From positions 1-7,278 of the forward strand of contig CANRHA010000086.1 of assembly GCA_947630315.1 (NCBI GenBank): a stretch of DNA of 7,278 bases. Direction: 5' to 3'. Below, piece after piece: positions 1 to 6,513 of the stretch. Source of the stretch: an uncultured Clostridia bacterium (GTDB taxonomy: Bacteria > Bacillota > Clostridia > Oscillospirales > Ruminococcaceae). A program made the position numbers and the translations under genes. The notes under the pieces were generated by a model. The model was not told the DNA's origin. It was given only the letters and a program-made list of their open reading frames with translations, and did no database searches. The stretch's first letter is position 1. Each line of letters starts with the position of its first letter.

Positions 1-1743
1 AGCGGGGAGCTTTTTGCCGGGGGCGGTGTAGTCGGTCTTCGAGATCGCGCTTGCAGGACACTGGCGCGCGCACATTCCGCAGCCTATGCACTTTTCGCGG
101 TCGATCTTGTAGGTGAGGAGCTTCTTGCAGACGCCGGCCGGGCACTTCTTATCGACGATATGAGCGACATATTCGTCTCTGAAGTAGCGCAGGGTCGAAA
201 GAACAGGGTTCGGGGCGGTCTGGCCGAGTCCGCAGAGGGCGTTGTTCTTGATGTAGTAGCAGAGCTGTTCCATCTCGTCGAGGTCTTCCATAGTGCCCTT
301 GCCCTCGGTTATCTTTGTAAGCATTTCAAGAAGTCTCTTGGTGCCTACGCGGCAGGGCGTGCACTTTCCGCAGGACTCGTCTACGGTAAATTCGAGGAAG
401 AACTTGGCGATATCTACCATACAGTTGTCCTCGTCCATAACTATAAGTCCGCCCGAGCCCATCATCGAGCCGATGGCGATGAGGTTGTCGTAGTCTATCG
501 GAACGTCAAGGTGCTCCGCGGGAATGCATCCGCCGGAAGGTCCGCCGGTCTGGGCAGCCTTGAACTTCTTTCCGTTCGGGATGCCGCCGCCTATCTCCTC
601 GACTATCTGCCTTAAGGTGGTGCCCATAGGTACCTCGACAAGGCCGGTGTGCTTTATCTTTCCGCCGAGGGCAAATACCTTTGTGCCCTTTGATTTTTCG
701 GTGCCCATAGATGCGAACCAATCGGCGCCCTTTAAGATTATCTGGGGGATATTCGCGTAGGTCTCAACGTTGTTGAGGATAGTGGGCTTGCCGAACAGAC
801 CCTTTACCGCCGGGAACGGGGGCCTCGGCCTCGGCTCGCCTCTCTTGCCCTCGATAGAGGTCATGAGCGCGGTCTCCTCGCCGCAGACGAAAGCGCCCGC
901 GCCGAGTCTTAACTCGATGTCAAAGTCAAAACCGGTTCCGAAGATATTCTTGCCCAAAAGGCCGTATTCATGCGCCTGCTGAATCGCTATTCTGAGGCGG
1001 CTTACGGCTATAGGATACTCGGCTCTTACATATATAAAGCCCTGGTTTGCGCCGATAGCGTAGCCCGCTATCGCCATAGCCTCCAAAACGGCGTGGGGGT
1101 CGCCCTCCAAAACCGAACGGTCCATAAACGCGCCCGGGTCGCCTTCGTCGGCGTTGCAGCATACATACTTCTGGTCGGCGTCGGGAACTAAAGTCCTCGC
1201 CATGCTCCACTTGCGTCCGGTGGGGAAGCCCGCGCCGCCGCGGCCGCGAAGGCCCGACTTAAGAACGACGTCGATAACTTCTTCCGGGGTCATCTCGGTC
1301 AAAACCTTGCCGAGAGCCTGGTAGCCGTCCATCGCTATGTACTCGTCGATGTTCTCGGGGTTGATAACGCCGCAGTTGCGAAGCGCTACGCGGTGCTGGG
1401 ACTTGTAGAAGGCGGTGTCCGAGAGGGAAACGTCGGCAACGTTTTCGACCGCTTCGCCGGTATCGGCGTAAACAAGGCGCTCAACAACGCGGCCTTTGAG
1501 AAGGTGCTCCGAAACTATTTCGGATACGTCCTCGGGGGTTACTCTTGAATAGAATGTGCCGTCGGGATAGATGATCACAACGGGGCCTAAAGCGCAGAGA
1601 CCGAAACAGCCGGTCTGCACGAGCTTGACCTCTTCGGAAAGCCCCGCGATCTCGATCTGCTCGGTGAATGCCTGCTGTATCGCCTTTGAACCCGACGAGG
1701 TGCAGCCCGTACCGCCGCAGATCAGCACTTGTGCTCGAATCAT
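1..1743 (-). CDS. hydB: NuoF-like NADH-binding flavoprotein subunit of [FeFe]-hydrogenase (HydB/HndC), 3' end cut off
   Basis: The reading frame is open from the ATG at 1743 to the left edge, giving 581 residues; only the last few tens of residues appear to be missing. Domains in order: a thioredoxin-like [2Fe-2S] module (C9, C14, C46, C50); the NuoF core with the FMN/NADH-binding glycine loop GLRGRGGAGFPTGRKW (164-179), CNADEGDPGAF (196-206) and GAGAFVCGEETAL (281-293); an SLBB region around 360-440; a [4Fe-4S] site CGKCTPC (C458, C461, C464) completed by C504; and a ferredoxin-like C-terminus with C552, C555, C558, C562, whose second cluster would lie off the edge. In this family the subunit oxidises or reduces NAD(P)H through FMN and passes electrons to the hydrogenase subunit; it is cytoplasmic. 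An AGGAGG lies 9 bases before the ATG. The N-terminal extra [2Fe-2S] module and C-terminal ferredoxin separate it from complex I NuoF. The family call is very secure; the HydB versus HndC name is not, because the catalytic subunit is not visible. Confidence 0.96.
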   Translation of the reverse strand, partial: MIRAQVLICGGTGCTSSGSKAIQQAFTEQIEIAGLSEEVKLVQTGCFGLCALGPVVIIYPDGTFYSRVTPEDVSEIVSEHLLKGRVVERLVYADTGEAVENVADVSLSDTAFYKSQHRVALRNCGVINPENIDEYIAMDGYQALGKVLTEMTPEEVIDVVLKSGLRGRGGAGFPTGRKWSMARTLVPDADQKYVCCNADEGDPGAFMDRSVLEGDPHAVLEAMAIAGYAIGANQGFIYVRAEYPIAVSRLRIAIQQAHEYGLLGKNIFGTGFDFDIELRLGAGAFVCGEETALMTSIEGKRGEPRPRPPFPAVKGLFGKPTILNNVETYANIPQIILKGADWFASMGTEKSKGTKVFALGGKIKHTGLVEVPMGTTLRQIVEEIGGGIPNGKKFKAAQTGGPSGGCIPAEHLDVPIDYDNLIAIGSMMGSGGLIVMDEDNCMVDIAKFFLEFTVDESCGKCTPCRVGTKRLLEMLTKITEGKGTMEDLDEMEQLCYYIKNNALCGLGQTAPNPVLSTLRYFRDEYVAHIVDKKCPAGVCKKLLTYKIDREKCIGCGMCARQCPASAISKTDYTAPGKKLPA

Positions 1744-1752
1744 TTTTATATA

Positions 1753-1758
1753 CCTCCT
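1753..1758 (-). promoter_or_regulatory. Ribosome binding site of hydB
   Basis: A full-consensus AGGAGG on the minus strand sits 9 bases upstream of the hydB ATG. It is the equal-strongest Shine-Dalgarno in the window, with the one before the GHKL gene at 2809, and it fixes the start of hydB. Confidence 0.9.
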
Positions 1759-1769
1759 AAATGATTTTC

Positions 1770-2138
1770 TTACTGGTTGTTGCCGATCGTGTATTCAACG
1801 ACCGGGCTGCCGCCCTTGAGGTGCTTCTCGATTACTTCCTTTGCCTTGTCGGCGGTCATCTTAACGTAGGTGACCTTTTCTTTTCCGGCCTCGAAAACCT
1901 CTACGACAGGCTCATACTGGCAAATGCCGATGCAGCCGGTCTGAGTAACCGTGACCTTGTCCGAGAGTCCTTCGTTCGCAACGCCCTCGACAAAAGCCGA
2001 AAGAACCGGTCTGGCGCCAGCCGCTATGCCGCAAGTCGCCATTCCGACTACAACGCGGATATCGCCCTGGCCTTCGCGCAGGATAACCCTGTTTTTCATC
2101 TTTTCTCTGATTGCTGCGAGTTCTGCTAATGATTTCAT
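1770..2138 (-). CDS. Small thioredoxin-like [2Fe-2S] ferredoxin-domain protein (HndB/NuoE-C-terminal type)
   Basis: A 122-residue protein. After an N-terminal helix (1-20) comes the segment VVVGMATCGIAAGA (29-42) with C36, then TGCIGICQYEPVVEV (67-81) with C69 and C73, followed by a C-terminal helix. This is the thioredoxin-like ferredoxin fold of the NuoE C-terminus. The second half closely resembles the N-terminal module of HydB next door (TGCFGLC, then a VTPEDV/KMTADK helix ending in a HLLKG/HLKGG-like motif), so the two are probably paralogous domains. Only three cysteines are present in the whole protein: the usual partner five residues after C36 is G41. A [2Fe-2S] cluster is still expected from the family, but the fourth ligand cannot be named. 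The likely role is electron carrier or accessory subunit of the hydrogenase. The start is supported by GAAAGGA at 2148-2154, 9 bases before the ATG; the stop is 26 bases before hydB. Confidence 0.9.
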   Translation of the reverse strand: MKSLAELAAIREKMKNRVILREGQGDIRVVVGMATCGIAAGARPVLSAFVEGVANEGLSDKVTVTQTGCIGICQYEPVVEVFEAGKEKVTYVKMTADKAKEVIEKHLKGGSPVVEYTIGNNQ

Positions 2139-2257
2139 AGTGTTTCGTCCTTTCTATCGTTAATTAAATTTTTCTTATGTTTATGACTTTACGCCTTAAA
2201 CCCTTTTCTGATCTGCGGGCGCTCATTCTTCCCGCGTTTTTGCCTCATTTTAATTTC
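2139..2257 (-). other. 119-base intergenic gap inside the operon
   Basis: This is the longest gap within the gene run and separates the regulatory cassette from the [2Fe-2S]-hydB part. It is AT-rich close to the downstream gene (it contains TTAATTAA) and has a GCGGG/CCCGC pair, with a loop of about 11 bases, nearer the upstream gene. No U-run follows that stem, and no convincing -35/-10 pair is seen. It may hold an internal promoter or an mRNA processing site, but the sequence alone does not show which. Confidence 0.4.
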
Positions 2258-2809
2258 CTACGCCCCGGCGTACTGTTCCTTTAAATTCTCGGTTATCCAC
2301 ATTAAAACCTCGGCGTTGTCAAGCGGGACCTCGTCGCCCAAGACCTCTCTTAACTCTTTTGTATCGAGCCTCACCGAGACCCCGGGGCCGGTATGTGTAA
2401 ACAGAAAATCTATATCCGGGCTGCCCTGGATAAGCGTTATGACCGAGCCGCAGACGTCGCCGAGCGGGGTCATGTCGATATGGTTCTTTTTGAACTCCGC
2501 GGTCGTAACGGTTCCGTGGTCGTCGGGGTGATCGCTTATGTGCCGGGAGGATATTTTAAGCCCGCCGCCGGTCTGTTCGGCCTCAAGCTTTAATAAAGGT
2601 ATCCCCAATCCCACCGGCCGGGTGGTGCGGGTGGTGCAGAACGGGTCGGTAACGTTCTGTAAAAATTCCGGCGTCATTCCGCAGCCGTCGTCCGAAATCG
2701 ATATCGTAAGGGTGTCGTCGGTCTCGGTTATGGCTATTTCAACGTTTTTCGCGCCCGCCTTGACCGAATTTTTTGCGACGTCAAGGATATTCAGCGAAAG
2801 CTCCTTCAT
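2258..2809 (-). CDS. Stand-alone GHKL (HATPase_c) ATP-binding protein of the hydrogenase regulatory cassette
   Basis: A 183-residue protein with a Bergerat-fold ATPase and no partner domain. Visible motifs are the N box LDVAKNSVKAGA (9-20, N14 being the likely Mg-ATP asparagine), the G1 box DDGCGM (40-45), an F-box-like DPFCTTR (55-61) and the G2 box GLGIPLLKLEAEQTGG (67-82). There is no dimerisation/phosphoacceptor histidine domain, receiver or membrane segment, so it is not an ordinary sensor histidine kinase; it is soluble. The C-terminal ~80 residues (from about 105) are an extra domain I do not recognise. It starts 4 bases after the stop of the PHP gene, and its AGGAGG (2818-2823) lies 8 bases before the ATG. 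Association with [FeFe]-hydrogenase clusters suggests a regulatory kinase or ATPase acting on a cassette partner; the target is unknown. Confidence 0.88.
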   Translation of the reverse strand: MKELSLNILDVAKNSVKAGAKNVEIAITETDDTLTISISDDGCGMTPEFLQNVTDPFCTTRTTRPVGLGIPLLKLEAEQTGGGLKISSRHISDHPDDHGTVTTAEFKKNHIDMTPLGDVCGSVITLIQGSPDIDFLFTHTGPGVSVRLDTKELREVLGDEVPLDNAEVLMWITENLKEQYAGA

Positions 2810-2813
2810 AATT

Positions 2814-3551
2814 TCACCCTCCTGCCCTTAATTTTTCGATGAGCCTTTTTCTGACCAGCGCCGATGAATACGGCTCGTCGTCTATTTCGATAAAGGCGTC
2901 GGCGTCGCGGATATCCCAAAGGTAGTGAGCGTCAGAACTTACCACTATGAGCTTGTCTCTTAAAATGGGATACTTTTCGAGGTGGGGCGGAATTTTTTCC
3001 TTATCGTGAAGCTCGGCGCATCTGAACGGCGGGCTTTCCGGAAAGGTTCCGAGGGTGGCGATTATTCCGTTCGCCTGCCGGTCGATATGAGCGGGGTAGC
3101 ATACGCCGCCGTATTTTTCAACTATCTTCGGCGCCTCGTCAACGCTTATTTCGGTCGCGTTCGGAAGAATGTTTTCCTCTGTGCCTATAATGTTTTCCTC
3201 GTCGTCCATTATCCTCTGGTCGCCGAAAATATCGACCCTGTTGGGTATCAGCACCCTGCGGCCGTCGACCTCCTCGCCGAAACTCAGCGCGCTTTCAAGA
3301 TCTTCAAAAAGGCAGACAACGTGAATGTCTTCGGCGGTCGTAAGTTCCATTCCGGCAACCGGGATGACTCCGTATTTTTTACAAGCCTTAAAGAACGCCG
3401 GACAGTTTTTTACCGAGTTGTGATCGGTAAGCGCCATTATCTGTATGCCGGCCAGCGTTGCGGTCCCGGCGATATTTGCCGGGGTCATGTCGTTATCTGC
3501 GCAGGGCGACAGGCAGGAATGGATATGAAGGTCGTAGTAGTACCTGCTCAT
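2814..3551 (-). CDS. PHP-domain metal-dependent phosphoesterase-like protein
   Basis: A 245-residue protein covering a complete PHP domain. The predicted metal ligands are all present: the HIH pair H9/H11 in DLHIHSCLSPCAD with D19, H44 in TDHN (42-45), E69 in AGMELTT, H77, H155 in CYPAHIDR, and D207/H209 in SSDAH. PHP enzymes hydrolyse phosphoesters (histidinol phosphate, nucleotide 3',5'-bisphosphates, DNA ends) with a two- or three-metal centre. The length and lack of extra domains fit small stand-alone members such as the TrpH/YciV type rather than polymerase-associated ones. The insert around 94-140 is acidic and variable. Its ATG overlaps the stop of the upstream DRTGG gene as ATGA (3548-3551), pointing to translational coupling. 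The substrate is unknown. Because it lies in a hydrogenase-sensor cassette, a phosphoprotein or small phosphorylated signal is possible, but that is inference. Confidence 0.92.
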   Translation of the reverse strand: MSRYYYDLHIHSCLSPCADNDMTPANIAGTATLAGIQIMALTDHNSVKNCPAFFKACKKYGVIPVAGMELTTAEDIHVVCLFEDLESALSFGEEVDGRRVLIPNRVDIFGDQRIMDDEENIIGTEENILPNATEISVDEAPKIVEKYGGVCYPAHIDRQANGIIATLGTFPESPPFRCAELHDKEKIPPHLEKYPILRDKLIVVSSDAHYLWDIRDADAFIEIDDEPYSSALVRKRLIEKLRAGG

Positions 3552-3874
3552 ATGAGCTTTGATATCGCGGCGGCGGCTTCAAAGGTGGGCATGTCGGTGG
3601 ATATTAAGTTTATCCCCCTTGAATCTGCCGTTTCGGCAACGCCGCTGTCGGGCTGTACGCCCTCCGAGAGGACTATCACCGCTGTGTCGCATAAAGTTGC
3701 CACGGCGGCTATATTCATGTTCGACATTATCGTCACCCACGCCTGCGAGGCTTTCGCCCTGCCCATGACCCAGCTCAAAAGGTCGCCGCAGTATCCGCCC
3801 TCAATCCTGCGTTCGGGGTCGGGCAGGCATATAGCCTTAAAGCCCGGGGTCTCGCTGAGCTCTTTTACGGTCAC
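3548..3874 (-). CDS. DRTGG-like domain protein (copy downstream of hydS)
   Basis: A 108-residue single-domain protein. The core is GGYCGDLLSWVMGRAKASQ (26-44), then an Ala-rich helix and strand TAVIVLSEG (64-72), ending in RGINLISTDMPTFEAAAAI. This pattern is shared, region by region, with the other DRTGG-like protein at 5609-5965 (its MMSDVLAYVKDQA, VCIVFVRS, SGIVLMNTEKRMYEA), so the two are paralogues. DRTGG domains occur in phosphotransacetylase (Pta) N-termini and in CBS-domain pyrophosphatases, and are thought to be regulatory or ligand-binding rather than catalytic. The start is a GTG, 4 bases after the hydS stop, preceded by GAAAGGGG with 8-base spacing inside the end of hydS. It overlaps the PHP gene by 4 bases. 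The partner and ligand are unknown. Confidence 0.82.
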   Translation of the reverse strand: MTVKELSETPGFKAICLPDPERRIEGGYCGDLLSWVMGRAKASQAWVTIMSNMNIAAVATLCDTAVIVLSEGVQPDSGVAETADSRGINLISTDMPTFEAAAAISKLI

Positions 3875-3878
3875 GGTA

Positions 3879-5174
3879 TCAGCCCCTTTCGTGAGTGTCG
3901 TTTTTAGGTCTTACCGGCTCGCCGTTTGCGATTCGGTGCGCCCTTATAATGCAGCTTTCAAGCGAACGCTCGCCCTTTACAACGTCTTCGGCAAAAGCCC
4001 GGCAGTTCGGCGCCCCGCAGGAGCCGCAGTCTATTCCCGGAAGCTCGTCCCGAAGCTTCTGAATGTCTGACATCATCTTCATCGATTCGCCTATTGAGCC
4101 GCCGAGGCGGTTCATCGGCTTATAATCGGGAACGTCCTCAAAGAAAAGCTCGGGAGGGATATACCTGTCGTCGGGGCCTAAGAAGTTCTGAGACACCGGC
4201 ATATATCTGCGCAGGGTCTGGAGCCTTGCCTTAGCTATAAACGGGTTTTCAACGGTCATTACCCCGCCCACGCAGCCGCCTGTGCAGGCGTTGAGTTCGA
4301 TAAACTCGAGCGGCGGAATGGTTCCGTTTTCTATCTGATCGAGCATCTCTACGACGTTTTCGATGCTGTCGGCCGCAAGGTATTTGTCGTTGAATATCGC
4401 GGCGGCCTCTCCGCCCGACGTAGCCCAGCTTATGCCGATCATGCCGGAATTTGAGACCGGTTCGGGGACCTTGTCGCGGCTCATATGGTTCAGAAGCGAG
4501 AAGTATATATCCGACATGGATACAACGAGGTCCACCGCCGATTTATAGGAGCCGAACCCGTTTTTTACGTAGCTCGTCTTTGCCGGGCAGGGCGATATAA
4601 AGCAGACCGCTATATCTTCGTCCTTGAGCTCGGGGTGTTCGCGCTTCGCCTTTTTTCTCGCCTCGACGGCGGCTATCTCCATCGGCGGAAGTATCGGCAG
4701 CAGGTTGTCTTTCAGGTAGGGGAATCTTAGGGCTATAAGCCTTGCTATTACCGGGCAGGCCGAACTGATGACCGGCTTTTTTATGCCCTCGGTTTTAAGG
4801 TAGAGCCTTGTATATTCCGAAACTATCTCGGCGGCCTGCGAGACCTCGTAGACGTCGTTGAAGCCCATGTCGAGCAACCCCTGCAAAACGTAATCGACGT
4901 CGTCGAGGCCCTCGAACTGGCCGTAAAGCGTCGGCGCCGGAAGGGCTATCCGCCACTTGTAGTCATAGAGGTGGTCGAGCTTGTTGCAGGTAGCTATTTT
5001 GGCGTGGTTCTGGCACACCCTTATACATTCGCCGCAGTCGATGCAGCGGTCGGGGTTTATTGAGGCTTTGCCGTTGTCGACCCTTATGGCCTCGGTCGGG
5101 CAGCGCTTTATGCAGGTCGTGCAGCCGGTGCAGCGCGACGGGTCGAGCGAGACGGAATGTTCATATGTGTTCAT
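3879..5174 (-). CDS. hydS: HydS-type putative sensory [FeFe]-hydrogenase (ferredoxin + H-cluster domain + C-terminal [4Fe-4S])
   Basis: A 431-residue protein. The N-terminus is a 2x[4Fe-4S] ferredoxin (C15, C18, C21, C25; C44, C47, C50, C54). Residues ~75-345 form an [FeFe]-hydrogenase large-subunit-like domain that keeps the four H-cluster cysteines: C140 in SSACP, C196 in ISPCPAK, and C297 and C301 in ELNACTGGC. The C-terminus has C383, C386, C391 and C408 (CGSCGAPNC then ESC), a PF04060-type [4Fe-4S] domain as in RnfB. Compared with catalytic enzymes (TSCCP, MPC, MACxGGC), the proton-transfer Cys is A139 and the two active-site Met positions are S194 and N295. These changes are hallmarks of the HydS class of putative H2 sensors. 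There is no PAS domain, which resembles the short group D-like members. It is soluble, with no signal peptide. The Shine-Dalgarno is weak (GGTG region), with a 19-base gap after the upstream kinase gene, so coupling is likely. The function is inferred from the family. Confidence 0.92.
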   Translation of the reverse strand: MNTYEHSVSLDPSRCTGCTTCIKRCPTEAIRVDNGKASINPDRCIDCGECIRVCQNHAKIATCNKLDHLYDYKWRIALPAPTLYGQFEGLDDVDYVLQGLLDMGFNDVYEVSQAAEIVSEYTRLYLKTEGIKKPVISSACPVIARLIALRFPYLKDNLLPILPPMEIAAVEARKKAKREHPELKDEDIAVCFISPCPAKTSYVKNGFGSYKSAVDLVVSMSDIYFSLLNHMSRDKVPEPVSNSGMIGISWATSGGEAAAIFNDKYLAADSIENVVEMLDQIENGTIPPLEFIELNACTGGCVGGVMTVENPFIAKARLQTLRRYMPVSQNFLGPDDRYIPPELFFEDVPDYKPMNRLGGSIGESMKMMSDIQKLRDELPGIDCGSCGAPNCRAFAEDVVKGERSLESCIIRAHRIANGEPVRPKNDTHERG

Positions 5175-5193
5175 TGTTTCACCGCACTATGTA

Positions 5194-5616
5194 TCAGAAA
5201 TTTACCGTCATGGTTATGGTGGTGCCTACTCCTATTTCGGTGTCTATCTTCATATCGTCGGTATATCTTTTCATATTCGGCAGGCCCATTCCGGCGCCGA
5301 ATCCCAAAGAGCGGATATTATCGGGAGCGGTAGAGTAGCCCTCTTTCATCGCAAGCTCGACGTTGGGTATTCCCGGCCCGCGGTCCGAAAGGACTATAAC
5401 TATTTTATCCTCATAGACTATTACTTCGGCGGTGCCGCCGTGGGCGTGGATGACCATATTGATCTCGCCCTCGTACATAGCTATTGAGACCCGCCTTATC
5501 GCCTCGGGCGGTATGCCGAGCTCGCGCAGGTTCTTTTTTACCTGCACCGAGGCCTGGCCTGCCGTTGTAAAGTTGGAGCCGTCGACGTTGAAGGTGAATC
5601 TGATAGACTCATTCAT
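5194..5616 (-). CDS. RsbT/RsbW-like GHKL ATP-binding protein (putative Ser/Thr switch kinase)
   Basis: A 140-residue single-domain protein of the anti-sigma-factor kinase class. Motifs: the N box SIAMYEGEINMVIHAHGG (44-61) with E49 and N53, the G1 box SDRGPGI (77-83), and the G2 box LGFGAGMGLPNMKRYTDDM (104-122). The GxGxGLP-x-KR form of the last motif is closer to RsbT-type switch kinases than to histidine kinases. The usual family length is about 130-145 residues, so it is complete. Known relatives phosphorylate a Ser/Thr on a STAS-domain antagonist and are reversed by a PP2C phosphatase; neither partner is encoded in this window. The ATG overlaps the end of the preceding DRTGG gene by 8 bases, which implies coupled translation. 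Its position directly before hydS suggests that it relays or responds to the state of the sensory hydrogenase; this is inference. Confidence 0.9.
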   Translation of the reverse strand: MNESIRFTFNVDGSNFTTAGQASVQVKKNLRELGIPPEAIRRVSIAMYEGEINMVIHAHGGTAEVIVYEDKIVIVLSDRGPGIPNVELAMKEGYSTAPDNIRSLGFGAGMGLPNMKRYTDDMKIDTEIGVGTTITMTVNF

Positions 5617-5965
5617 GTCTGACCCCGTTTCCGACGAGCCCGCTCTTATAAAGCAGCCCGCACGCCTCGTACATGCGCTTTTCGGTGTTCATCAAAACTA
5701 TTCCGCTCTCGCGGGCAAGCTCGATCATCTCGGGCGTGGGTTTTTTTGAACGCACAAAGACTATGCACACCATGTCCATCATCTCGGCGGTGCGTATGAC
5801 CTGGGCGTTCACAAGCCCCGTAAGCAGTACGGCCTGATCTTTTACATAGGCCAAAACGTCGCTCATCATATCGCTTCCGCATGCCGAAAATACGTTGTGG
5901 TCAAGGTTTTCCTCTCCGCAGACGACCTCGGCGTCGAGAAGATCTTTAATATCGGAAATTTTCAT
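5609..5965 (-). CDS. DRTGG-like domain protein (copy upstream of hydS)
   Basis: A 118-residue protein, MKISDIKDLLDAEVVCG at the N-terminus, then DMMSDVLAYVKDQAVLLTG (32-50), the strand MVCIVFVRSKKPTP (65-78), and SGIVLMNTEKRMYEACGLLY (86-105). This is the compact DRTGG-like fold, paralogous to the protein at 3548-3874 but with a longer N-terminal strand-helix that the other lacks in this form. No catalytic motif is evident, and it is probably a ligand- or partner-binding domain. The start is supported by AGGGG at 5973-5977, 7 bases before the ATG. It follows hydC after a gap of about 45 bases that contains a small GCCG/CGGC hairpin, and it overlaps the RsbT-like gene by 8 bases. Three cysteines (C16, C29, C67) fall near its middle and N-terminus; whether they matter is unknown. 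Confidence 0.82.
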   Translation of the reverse strand: MKISDIKDLLDAEVVCGEENLDHNVFSACGSDMMSDVLAYVKDQAVLLTGLVNAQVIRTAEMMDMVCIVFVRSKKPTPEMIELARESGIVLMNTEKRMYEACGLLYKSGLVGNGVRHE

Positions 5966-6010
5966 ATCTGTACCCCTGTAATAAATGCCGGCCGTAAAGC
6001 GGCGGTAAAG

Positions 6011-6505
6011 TTACTTATATTTTGCGAGGATAGTATCGACGTCGGCCTTAGTAAGTCTGCCGTAAACGTCTTCGCCTACGGTCATGACCGGGGCGAGTCC
6101 GCAAGCGCCTATGCAGCGGCAGGCCTCAAGGGAGAACTTGCCGTCGGCGGTGCATTCGCCGGCTTCGATCCCCAAAACTTCGGAAAGGCGATCGATTATG
6201 TCCTGAGAGCCTTTGACGTAGCAAGCGGTTCCGAGGCAGACGGAGATCTGGTGTTCGCCCTTAGGAGAGAGTGCGAACTGAGCGTAGAAGGTAGCTATTC
6301 CGTAGACCTGTTCTACGGACACGCCCATGCCCTCGGCGATCATCGTCTGGACCTCGAGCGGCAGGTAGCCGTAAATCTCCTGAGCCTCCTGCATTACCTG
6401 CATAAGGGAGCCCTCGACGTTTTTCTTTTCCGCGATAACCGCTTTAAGCTTTGCCTCCTGTTCGGGGGTGCCGCGGAAGGGAACTGAGCTGATGCGTTTT
6501 TTCAT
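6011..6505 (-). CDS. hydC: NuoE-like [2Fe-2S] subunit of [FeFe]-hydrogenase (HydC/HndA)
   Basis: A 164-residue protein from the preferred start (167 if read from the ATG at 6514). An N-terminal helical bundle typical of NuoE, with GSLMQVMQEAQEIYGYLP and VEQVYGIATFYAQF, is followed by a thioredoxin-like domain that binds [2Fe-2S] through CLGTAC and CRCIGAC (C90, C95, C131 and C135 in 164-residue numbering). The length matches the family (~155-170). In bifurcating hydrogenases this subunit docks on HydB and carries the [2Fe-2S] cluster next to the flavin. The start is placed at 6505 because AAAGGA (6514-6519) lies 8 bases from this ATG, whereas it would touch the ATG at 6514. It is the first gene after the promoter at 6572-6600, unlike many clusters in which hydA, hydB and hydC are contiguous; here hydC is separated from hydB by the regulatory cassette. 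Confidence 0.95.
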   Translation of the reverse strand: MKKRISSVPFRGTPEQEAKLKAVIAEKKNVEGSLMQVMQEAQEIYGYLPLEVQTMIAEGMGVSVEQVYGIATFYAQFALSPKGEHQISVCLGTACYVKGSQDIIDRLSEVLGIEAGECTADGKFSLEACRCIGACGLAPVMTVGEDVYGRLTKADVDTILAKYK

Positions 6506-6513
6506 GGTATCCA

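Noticed and set aside
2139..2257. Internal promoter before the [2Fe-2S] gene
   Set aside because: Only poor -10-like AT stretches with no acceptable -35 at the right distance; not strong enough to list as a promoter.
2258..2809. Sensor histidine kinase
   Set aside because: Only the ATP-binding domain is present; there is no phosphoacceptor histidine domain, sensor domain or membrane segment.
2982..4070. Long plus-strand open frame (362 codons)
   Set aside because: It lies opposite the PHP, DRTGG and hydS genes, which have complete family motifs and ribosome binding sites; the plus-strand product has no recognisable motif and is an antisense shadow of GC-rich codons.
3879..5174. Calling this gene the catalytic hydrogenase HydA
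   Set aside because: The proton-transfer cysteine and the conserved active-site Met positions are replaced, and the architecture (ferredoxin, short H domain, C-terminal PF04060-like cluster) fits HydS rather than the larger HydA.
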